Origin: Gallionellaceae bacterium UBA6222
Lineage (GTDB): Bacteria > Pseudomonadota > Gammaproteobacteria > Burkholderiales > Gallionellaceae
Direction: 5' to 3'
Length of the DNA: 13,390 bases
Assembly: GCA_002421915.1 (NCBI GenBank)
Contig: DISA01000004.1
Location: forward strand, 1 to 13,390
In this document: one piece after another, positions 7,215 to 13,390 of the stretch
Layout of the letters: each line of letters begins with the position of its first letter
How positions within the stretch are numbered: the stretch's first letter is position 1
The notes under the pieces: model-generated
What the model saw: the letters and a program-made list of their open reading frames with translations, nothing else
What the model was told of the DNA's origin: nothing
Databases searched by the model: none
Position numbers and translations under genes: made by a program

Positions 7215-9017
7215 ATGACCGACCAAGATGATTTTGCGATCACGCCGCAGCAGGCGGGCACTTTGCACGGTTTGTTCCTGGAGCGGGTGAAGCGCATGCC
7301 GGATGCAGAAGCCTACCGTCATTTCGATACCGCCCGCAACACGTGGGTGTCTTTCACTTGGCGCCAGATGGCAGGGGAGGTCGCGCGCTGGCAGGCGGCG
7401 CTGGCCAAAGAGAATCTGCCCAAGGGCGAGCGGGTGGCGCTGATGCTGCGCAACTGTCCGCAGTGGGTGATGTTCGATCAGGCGGCGATGTCGCTGGGAT
7501 TGATCACCGTGCCGCTCTACACCGTGGATCGCGCCGAGAACATCGCCTACATCGTCAATGATTCGGGGGCGAAGGTATTGCTGTTCGAGACCGCGGAGCA
7601 ATGGCAGGAATTACGCGCGGTGCGCGAAAAAATGGCGTGCGTGCAGCGCTTCATCGCGCTCGATAAAATTTCAGGTGATGATCCGCGATTCGTCGCGGCG
7701 GGGGATTACCTGCCCGCGAGTGCGGCCTTGCAGGCACCCGTCCCGACCCGGATCGACGAACTGGCCAGCATCATCTATACCTCCGGCACCACCGGCAAGC
7801 CCAAAGGGGTGATGCTGAGCCACGGCAATATGTTGAGCAACGCCTATGATGCGCTCGACACTTTTGTGGTCTATCCGACCGATCTGATGTTGTCTTTCCT
7901 GCCGCTGTCGCATACCTTCGAGCGTACCTGCGGCTACTACCTGCAAGTGATGACCGGCGCGACGGTGGCCTATGCGCGCTCCATCCCGCTGTTGTCGGAA
8001 GACTTGCAGATTATCAAGCCGACCATCCTGATCTCGGTGCCGCGCATCTACGAGCGTGTGTATTCCGCCATCAGCGCAAAGCTGGAGGAAGGCTCGCCGC
8101 TCAAGCGCAAGCTGTTCAAGCTGGCGGTCGATGTGGGCTGGGATCACTTCCTGCAACAACAAAAACGCAGCGGCTGGAAACCTTCTTTTCTGCTGTGGCC
8201 GGTGCTGCAAAGACTGGTGGCACAAAAGATTCTCGACCGCCTGGGTGGGCGGCTGCGCACCGCCGTCAGCGGCGGCGCCGCGCTGGATGCCGATATTTCG
8301 CGCATGTTTGTTGGCCTTGGCCTGGGGGTGGTGCAGGGCTACGGCCTGACCGAGACCAGCCCCATCGTCACCGGCAATAAACTGGAAAACAATTTTCCCG
8401 ACAGCGTGGGGCAGCCGATACGCGGCGTGCAGGTGAAGCTGGGCGAGCAGAACGCGCTGCTGGTGAAAGGGCCGAACGTGATGATGGGTTACTGGAACAA
8501 TCCCGAAGCGACACGTGCCATGATCGATGCCGATGGCTGGCTCAACACCGGCGACATCGCGCGCATCTCCGAGACCGGGCATGTCTATATCACCGGACGT
8601 TTGAAAGATATCATCGTGCTGGCCAACGGCGAAAAACTGCCGCCCGCCGACATGGAAGCGGCCATCATGCACGACCCGCTGATCGACCAGGTGATGATCT
8701 ACGGTGAAGGCAAACCTTACCTGGTGGCATTGGCGGTGCTCAATCCCGTGGTGTGGCCGGAGATCGCTGCCAAGGTTGGCGTGCGACCCGACATGCCGGA
8801 ATCGCTCACCGACAGCAAGGTGGAAGCCAAAGTGCTGAGGCGTATCGCGCGCAACCTCAGCAGCTTCCCCGGCTATGCCAAGGTCAATCGCGTGCTGCTA
8901 CTGGCCGAGCCGTGGAGCATTGATAATGGCCTGCTGACCCCAAAGCTCAGCTTGAAGCGCGACAAGGTGGTAGCTAAGTTCTATAGCGAAATCAACGCCC
9001 TGTACGAAGGACACTGA
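7215..9017 (+). CDS. Long-chain acyl-CoA synthetase (AMP-forming), FAA1/FadD15-like
   Basis: Activates free fatty acids to acyl-CoA through an acyl-adenylate, feeding FadE. At 600 residues it has the usual length of this family. Visible motifs: P-loop IIYTSGTTGKPKGV (186-199), a linker region with FLPLSHTFERTCGYY, GYGLTETSP (375-383), then GWLNTGD with Asp447, GRLKDIIVLANGEKLPP with Arg462, and a C-terminal LTPKLSLKR (574-582). In the last motif related enzymes usually read LTPTxKxKR, with the fifth-from-TP lysine serving adenylation. Here that position (579) is Ser, and Lys577 and Lys581 flank it. The ribosome binding site AAAGGGGGTG lies at 7203-7212. The thioesterase gene begins 2 bp after the stop. 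Very long-chain or aromatic substrates cannot be excluded from sequence alone. Confidence 0.93.
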   Translation: MTDQDDFAITPQQAGTLHGLFLERVKRMPDAEAYRHFDTARNTWVSFTWRQMAGEVARWQAALAKENLPKGERVALMLRNCPQWVMFDQAAMSLGLITVPLYTVDRAENIAYIVNDSGAKVLLFETAEQWQELRAVREKMACVQRFIALDKISGDDPRFVAAGDYLPASAALQAPVPTRIDELASIIYTSGTTGKPKGVMLSHGNMLSNAYDALDTFVVYPTDLMLSFLPLSHTFERTCGYYLQVMTGATVAYARSIPLLSEDLQIIKPTILISVPRIYERVYSAISAKLEEGSPLKRKLFKLAVDVGWDHFLQQQKRSGWKPSFLLWPVLQRLVAQKILDRLGGRLRTAVSGGAALDADISRMFVGLGLGVVQGYGLTETSPIVTGNKLENNFPDSVGQPIRGVQVKLGEQNALLVKGPNVMMGYWNNPEATRAMIDADGWLNTGDIARISETGHVYITGRLKDIIVLANGEKLPPADMEAAIMHDPLIDQVMIYGEGKPYLVALAVLNPVVWPEIAAKVGVRPDMPESLTDSKVEAKVLRRIARNLSSFPGYAKVNRVLLLAEPWSIDNGLLTPKLSLKRDKVVAKFYSEINALYEGH

Positions 9018-9019
9018 AT

Positions 9020-9424
9020 ATGAATACACCAATCACTTCTTTACCTGATCGGGAACCCACATTGCGCGTGGCAGCGATGCCGTCTGATGCCAACTACACC
9101 GGTGACATCTTCGGCGGCTGGTTGATGGGACAGGTGGATGTCGCGGGCAGTATTCCCGCCGTGCATCGCGCCAAAGGTCGCGTGGCGACCGTGGCGGTGA
9201 ATTCCTTCGTGTTCAAGCAACCGATCTTCATTGGTGACATCGTGAGTTTTTATACTCAGGTCGTCAAAACCGGCACTACATCAATCACGGTGGATGTAGA
9301 AGTGTATGTACAGCGCGATCCGGCCAATCCTACTTGTCACCAAGTGACGGAAGCGCAACTGACTTATGTCGCAGTGGGCGAAGATCGCAAGCCTCGACCG
9401 TTGCCGGCAGTGAAGCAAGCGTAG
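9020..9424 (+). CDS. YciA-type hotdog-fold acyl-CoA thioesterase
   Basis: Cytoplasmic enzyme hydrolysing acyl-CoA to free acid and CoA; 134 residues, typical of the YciA/BACH group. The signature MPSDANYTGDIFGGWLMGQVDVAG (residues 20-43) corresponds to MPxDxNxxGDIFGGWxMxQMD in YciA, with Asp29 in the conserved GDIFGGW turn. RVATVAVNSFVFKQPIFIGDIV and the later VTEAQLTYVAV are further hotdog-family segments. It starts 2 bp after the acyl-CoA synthetase stop, and its ribosome binding site GAAGGA (9006-9011) lies within the last synthetase codons, so translation is probably coupled. A thioesterase beside a ligase suggests adjustment of the acyl-CoA/CoA balance during fatty-acid growth; this is inference. 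The real substrate chain length cannot be read from sequence. Confidence 0.93.
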   Translation: MNTPITSLPDREPTLRVAAMPSDANYTGDIFGGWLMGQVDVAGSIPAVHRAKGRVATVAVNSFVFKQPIFIGDIVSFYTQVVKTGTTSITVDVEVYVQRDPANPTCHQVTEAQLTYVAVGEDRKPRPLPAVKQA

Positions 9425-9471
9425 CAAATGGGGTAAGTGAGAATTTTTTCAACAACCAGGGAGAGAAGAAA

Positions 9472-10791
9472 ATGACTTTCAAAAAATCAATGGTGAATAT
9501 GGCTGTATCGAGTGCTTTGATTCTTATGGCAGGGCAAGCGGGGGCATCAGGTTTTGCGCTGATTGAGCAAGGTAGCGGTTTGGGCAACGCATTTGCCGGC
9601 GGAGCGGCAAGTGCGGAAGATGCGACGACAGTCTTTTTTAATCCTGCCGGCATGTCGCGACTGGACGGCTCCCAGATCTCCATCGGCGGCGCGTTCATCA
9701 AGCATTCGGTCCAGTACAGTGGAACGATCTCCGGTCTGGCACCACTTCAGACAGCCGGTACGGGTGCGGGCGGTGATGCGGGCGGCCTCGCATTCGTACC
9801 GAACATGTATTACACCCAGCAGTTTGATGACAAGCTGCATTTTGGCGTGGGCATCAACGCACCATTTGGTCTGCAGACCGATTATGACGCGACTTGGATG
9901 GGCCGTTTCCAGGCGGTCAAATCCAAGATACAGACCATCAACCTGAATCCGTCTATTTCTTATGATGTCAGCGATTCGGTCAGTATCGGTGCGGGGTTGA
10001 ATTACCAGCATATCTCCGGTGAGCTGACTGGCGTAACGAACTACAGCGCAGCGATATATCAGGCGACTGCGGGTGCAACGGTAATTCCTGGTCTGGAGGG
10101 CCTCAACACCCTCACTGGGACGGATAGTGCGTGGGGCTACAACTTCGGCACCTTATTCAACATTAGTCCTAAAACACGCGTCGGTGTCGCCTACCGCTCG
10201 CAGATGAAATACAAGCTCGCAGGTGACGTCACCTTCGCGAATCGTCCAGCTTTATTGGCCGCCGCGTTACCGGATCAGCCTGTCACGCTTGACATCACCA
10301 TGCCGGACTCCTTCTCCATGAGTGCGGTCCACCAGTACAGCGACAAGCTGGAGGTGATGGCCGATGCGACCTGGACTGGCTGGAGTGTGTTCAAGACGCT
10401 GGATGTGAAGAAAGCCGACGGTGCATCTCTGAGCGCCGCCACGCCTGAGAACTGGAAGGACACATGGCGTGTCTCCGTCGGTACGAGTTATCACTACAGC
10501 GAACAGTGGACTGCGCGCGCGGGTTTTGCCTTCGATCAGGCCCCGGTTGCTGATGCCTATCGCACGGTCCGTATCCCGGATGCTGACCGCACCTGGCTGA
10601 GCGTGGGCGGACAATACAAACCCAGCCGGGCGGGCACGATTGATTTTGGCTATGCCCATTTGTTTGTTAAGTCAGGCGTGATGAATCAGAGCGCGGCAGC
10701 CAATGCTGACTTGGCTGGCAAAGGCTATCTGATTGGCAGTTACAGCAACAGCGTGGATATCGTGAGTGTGCAGTACGGATACAAGTTCTAA
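9472..10791 (+). CDS. fadL: FadL-family outer-membrane long-chain fatty acid transporter
   Basis: Outer-membrane beta-barrel that takes up long-chain fatty acids or other hydrophobic compounds; 439 residues, close to E. coli FadL. Residues 1-25 are a signal peptide (MTFKKS, hydrophobic core, cleavage after GQAGA). The mature N-terminus SGFALIEQGSGLGNAFAGG, followed by AEDATTVFFNPAGMSRL with the conserved Asn57-Pro58-Ala59, is the FadL plug signature. The rest has alternating beta-strand patterns, including GVGINAPFGLQTDY and GVAYRSQMKYKLAGDV, and the protein ends in YGYKF with the terminal Phe typical of BAM-assembled barrels. The start at 9472 is chosen over the upstream open frame to 9334 because of the signal peptide and AGGGAG eight bases before it. 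It lies 47 bp after the thioesterase gene. Members of this family also import aromatic hydrocarbons; the operon favours fatty acids. Confidence 0.94.
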   Translation: MTFKKSMVNMAVSSALILMAGQAGASGFALIEQGSGLGNAFAGGAASAEDATTVFFNPAGMSRLDGSQISIGGAFIKHSVQYSGTISGLAPLQTAGTGAGGDAGGLAFVPNMYYTQQFDDKLHFGVGINAPFGLQTDYDATWMGRFQAVKSKIQTINLNPSISYDVSDSVSIGAGLNYQHISGELTGVTNYSAAIYQATAGATVIPGLEGLNTLTGTDSAWGYNFGTLFNISPKTRVGVAYRSQMKYKLAGDVTFANRPALLAAALPDQPVTLDITMPDSFSMSAVHQYSDKLEVMADATWTGWSVFKTLDVKKADGASLSAATPENWKDTWRVSVGTSYHYSEQWTARAGFAFDQAPVADAYRTVRIPDADRTWLSVGGQYKPSRAGTIDFGYAHLFVKSGVMNQSAAANADLAGKGYLIGSYSNSVDIVSVQYGYKF

Positions 10792-10805
10792 CCGGCGAGG
10801 TATGA

Positions 10806-10830
10806 GTAGCGGGGCACGAGCCCCGCCGTA
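10806..10830. repeat. GTAG-headed REP-like hairpin downstream of fadL
   Basis: GTAG (10806-10809) leads into a perfect 7-bp stem GCGGGGC / GCCCCGC (10809-10815 and 10820-10826) with loop ACGA. It lies 14 bp after the fadL stop in the 69-bp gap before the next gene. The GTAG foot and GC-rich stem resemble a REP unit of a different class from the two double palindromes. No run of T follows, so an intrinsic terminator is unlikely, though the hairpin may protect the upstream mRNA from 3' exonucleases. There is only one copy in the window, so the repeat status is inferred. Confidence 0.5.
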
Positions 10831-10860
10831 TTCACAGCTTAAAAGATTGAGGGGAATGCG

Positions 10861-13356
10861 ATGAGCAATCATCTGAATATCCGTAAGGTCGCCGTGCTCG
10901 GCGCGGGCGTGATGGGCGCGCAGATCGCCGCGCATCTGACCAATGCCAATGTCGAGACGCTGCTGTTCGAGCTGCCCGCCAAGGAGGGCGATCCCAACGG
11001 CAACGTCAACAAGGCGCTGGACGGCCTGAAGAAGCTCGACCCCGCACCCATTTCCTCCCCCGCCCGCATCAGCTATATCGAAGCGGCGAATTACGAGCAG
11101 CATCTGGAAAAACTGCGCGGCTGCGACCTCATCATCGAGGCCATCGCCGAACGCATCGACTGGAAGTCCGACTTGTACCGCAAAGTTGCGCCGTTCGTGA
11201 GCGAGCGCGCCATCTTCGCCACCAACACCTCAGGTCTTTCCATCAACACACTGGCCGAAGCTTTCCCCGAGAACCTGCGCCACCGTTTCTGCGGCATCCA
11301 TTTCTTCAACCCGCCGCGCTACATGCATCTGGTCGAACTGATCCCTTGCAAGGGCACCGAAAAACCCCTACTGGATGAGCTGGAGACCTTCCTCGTTTCC
11401 ACACTGGGCAAGGGCGTGGTGCGCGCCAAGGACACGCCTAACTTCATCGCCAACCGCATCGGCGTGTTCTCCATGCTCGCCACCAAACACCACGCGGCCG
11501 CGTTCAACCTCGGCTTCGACATGGTGGATGCGCTCACCGGCCGCTACCTCGGCCGCCCCAAGAGCGCCACCTTCCGCACATTGGATGTGGTCGGTCTCGA
11601 CGTGTTCGCGCACGTGGTCAACACCATGCGCGAGAACCTCACAGAAGACCCGTGGCACCAACATTTCGAATTGCCTGGCTGGTTCCAGTATCTGGTCGAT
11701 CAGGGCTCGCTCGGACAAAAGACCAAGCGCGGCATCTACCAGAAGATCGGCAAAGAGATCCATGTGCTGGATCTGCACACGCGCGAATACAAACTGTCGG
11801 ACGCAAAGGTGGACGACGGCGTGAAAGACATCCTGCGCGAACGCGACTGGTCCAAAAAGCTCGCCGGTCTGCGCAACAACCAGCATCCGCAAGCGCAGTT
11901 CCTGTGGGCGGTGTTCCGCGACGTGTTCCATTATTGCGCGCTGCATCTGGAAGCCATCGCCGACAACGCGCGCGACCTCGACTTCGCCGTGCGCTGGGGC
12001 TTCGGCTGGGACAACGGTCCGTTCGAGATATGGCAGGCGGCGGGCTGGCAACAGGTCACCGGCTGGATCGCGGAAGACATCGCCGCCGGCAAGGCGATGG
12101 CGGACAAACCGTTGCCGGTGTGGGTGGCCGATCCCACACGCAGCGGCGTGCATACGGCGCATGGCTCCTATGCCCCGGCCACGCGCGCGATGGCACCGCG
12201 CTCCACACTGTCCGTCTATCTGCGTCAGCCCTATCCGGATCACCTGCAGGGTGAGGTGCGCCAGTACGGCGAGACCGTGTTCGAAACCGACGAGGTGCGC
12301 CTGTGGCACATGGGTGACAGCATCGCCATCCTCAGTTTCAAGACCAAGATGCACACCGTCAGCAACGAAGTGCTGGACGGCATCCTGCGCGCGGTGAACG
12401 AAGCCGAGGCGCATTTCTCCGCGCTCATCCTGTGGCAGACCGAGCCGCCGTTCTCGGCGGGCGCGAACCTGCTGCAACTGATGCAGGGCGTGCAGGAGAC
12501 ACCCGACACCGGTTTGTTCGGCAAGCTCAAGGGCGCGGTGAACCGCGTCAAATACACTGTTGCGGGCGGCGGTGGTGTCGGTGATGTACTCAATGCCGCC
12601 ACCGGCAACGTGCCCAAGGTGGAAGAGGTCGTCGCCAAGTTCCAGCAGACTTCCATGCGCCTCAAATACGCGCAGATACCCACCATCGCCGCAGTGGACG
12701 GCTTGGCACTCGGCGGTGGCTGCGAATTCTCCATACACTGTTCGCGCATCGTCGCCACACTGGAAAGCTACATCGGCCTGGTCGAAGTGGGCGTCGGCCT
12801 GTTGCCGGCCGGTGGCGGCTGCAAGGAGATGGCACAACGCGCCGCGAATGAAGCGCAGCGCTACTCCAGCGATAACCGCGTCGACATCTTCCCCTTCGTG
12901 CGCCGCTATTTCCAGCACATCGCCATGGGCGAAGTCGCCAAGAGCGCCGAACTGGCAAGAGAGATGGGCTACCTGAGGCCAAGTGATCGCATCGTGATGA
13001 ACAAGTTCGAGCTGCTGCACATCGCCAAGCAGGAAGCCCGCGCGCTCAACGCCACCGCCTATCGCCCGCCACTGCACCAGCGCCAGATCGCCGTCGCCGG
13101 CCGCACCGGCACCGCCACTCTTAAAGCCGCCATGGTCAACATGCTCGCAGGCGGCTTCATCTCCGAACACGACTACAACATCGGCTGCCGCGTGGCAGAA
13201 ACGATGTGCGGTGGTGATGTGGAGGCGGGTAGTTTGGTGGATGAGGATTGGTTGCTTGATCTGGAGCGCAAGAACTTCATGGAGCTGCTGGCGACAGATA
13301 AGACGCAGGCAAGGATTGAATATATGTTGAAGAGCGGTAAGCCGCTGCGGAATTGA
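10861..13356 (+). CDS. Fused 3-hydroxyacyl-CoA dehydrogenase/enoyl-CoA hydratase, FadN-type
   Basis: Carries out hydration and the second oxidation of beta-oxidation in one 831-residue chain. The dehydrogenase domains come first and the hydratase second, the order of Bacillus FadN and the reverse of E. coli FadB. The NAD-binding motif GAGVMG is at 14-19; NTSGLSI, His147 in HFFNPPRYMHLVE with Glu159 twelve residues on, and PNFIANRIG supply the dehydrogenase active site. The C-terminal crotonase domain begins near residue 470: FSAGANL (531-537) for the oxyanion hole, GGGCE with Glu622, and LVEVG with Glu642. The 20-residue spacing matches the two catalytic glutamates of enoyl-CoA hydratase. About 40 residues (roughly 545-586, glycine-containing) between the oxyanion-hole segment and VAKFQQ look like an insert. 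GAGGGG six bases upstream supports the start. A thiolase gene would normally follow but is outside the window. Confidence 0.94.
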   Translation: MSNHLNIRKVAVLGAGVMGAQIAAHLTNANVETLLFELPAKEGDPNGNVNKALDGLKKLDPAPISSPARISYIEAANYEQHLEKLRGCDLIIEAIAERIDWKSDLYRKVAPFVSERAIFATNTSGLSINTLAEAFPENLRHRFCGIHFFNPPRYMHLVELIPCKGTEKPLLDELETFLVSTLGKGVVRAKDTPNFIANRIGVFSMLATKHHAAAFNLGFDMVDALTGRYLGRPKSATFRTLDVVGLDVFAHVVNTMRENLTEDPWHQHFELPGWFQYLVDQGSLGQKTKRGIYQKIGKEIHVLDLHTREYKLSDAKVDDGVKDILRERDWSKKLAGLRNNQHPQAQFLWAVFRDVFHYCALHLEAIADNARDLDFAVRWGFGWDNGPFEIWQAAGWQQVTGWIAEDIAAGKAMADKPLPVWVADPTRSGVHTAHGSYAPATRAMAPRSTLSVYLRQPYPDHLQGEVRQYGETVFETDEVRLWHMGDSIAILSFKTKMHTVSNEVLDGILRAVNEAEAHFSALILWQTEPPFSAGANLLQLMQGVQETPDTGLFGKLKGAVNRVKYTVAGGGGVGDVLNAATGNVPKVEEVVAKFQQTSMRLKYAQIPTIAAVDGLALGGGCEFSIHCSRIVATLESYIGLVEVGVGLLPAGGGCKEMAQRAANEAQRYSSDNRVDIFPFVRRYFQHIAMGEVAKSAELAREMGYLRPSDRIVMNKFELLHIAKQEARALNATAYRPPLHQRQIAVAGRTGTATLKAAMVNMLAGGFISEHDYNIGCRVAETMCGGDVEAGSLVDEDWLLDLERKNFMELLATDKTQARIEYMLKSGKPLRN

Positions 13357-13390
13357 GGGATACTGTCACTAGTGTCCGGTTAAAAACGAT

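Noticed and set aside
7671..8672. 333-codon open frame antisense to the acyl-CoA synthetase gene
   Set aside because: His/Gln/Arg-rich shadow frame with no recognisable motif.
9334..9471. Upstream extension of fadL
   Set aside because: It would overlap the thioesterase gene and precede the signal peptide; the start at 9472 has a strong AGGGAG site.
10809..10826. Hairpin after fadL as an intrinsic terminator
   Set aside because: Strong stem but no following T-run, and the next gene continues in the same direction 35 bp later.
11368..13170. 600-codon open frame antisense to the FadN-type gene
   Set aside because: Shadow of a strongly conserved enzyme gene; no family resemblance or ribosome binding site noted.

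Overview
This window looks like a chromosomal piece of a Gram-negative bacterium, most likely a betaproteobacterium. A Nitrosomonadales/Gallionellaceae-type genome is a reasonable guess, made from protein resemblance and REP-type repeats only. It carries two divergent gene clusters separated by 148 bp: a copper/silver efflux operon on the minus strand (1-3726) and a fatty-acid degradation operon on the plus strand (3875-13356).

Minus strand, in transcription order. First comes a small exported Cys/His/Met-rich protein resembling CzcI. It is followed by a CusC-type outer-membrane channel, then a CusB-type periplasmic adaptor with a CusF-like copper-binding domain fused to its C-terminus. The last gene is the N-terminal 166 codons of a CusA-type RND pump, which runs off the left edge. 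cusC/cusB overlap by 4 bp and cusB/cusA by 20 bp, so the tripartite pump is probably translationally coupled.

Plus strand. The order is a FadE-type membrane acyl-CoA dehydrogenase, an HSDL2-like short-chain dehydrogenase, a long-chain acyl-CoA synthetase, a YciA-type acyl-CoA thioesterase, a FadL-type outer-membrane fatty-acid channel, and a FadN-type fused 3-hydroxyacyl-CoA dehydrogenase/enoyl-CoA hydratase. Gaps are 66, 16, 2, 47 and 69 bp. Together they cover import (FadL), activation (synthetase), first oxidation (FadE), and hydration plus second oxidation (fused enzyme). The thiolase that would complete the cycle is not in the window; only 34 bp remain after the last gene.

The most unusual observation is a REP-like double palindrome present twice. 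One copy lies between fadE and the SDR gene. A closely related copy sits in frame inside cusB, exactly in the linker between the adaptor body and the CusF-like domain, where it encodes about 14 residues including two cysteines. A different REP-like hairpin lies downstream of fadL. Other points are a missing lysine at the usual catalytic position of the acyl-CoA synthetase and a roughly 40-residue glycine-containing insert in the hydratase domain.

No rRNA, tRNA, CRISPR array, phage or defence genes were seen. I do not see a wholly new multi-gene system; the interest lies in the repeat insertions and the protein oddities. No gene-free stretch exceeds 300 bp.
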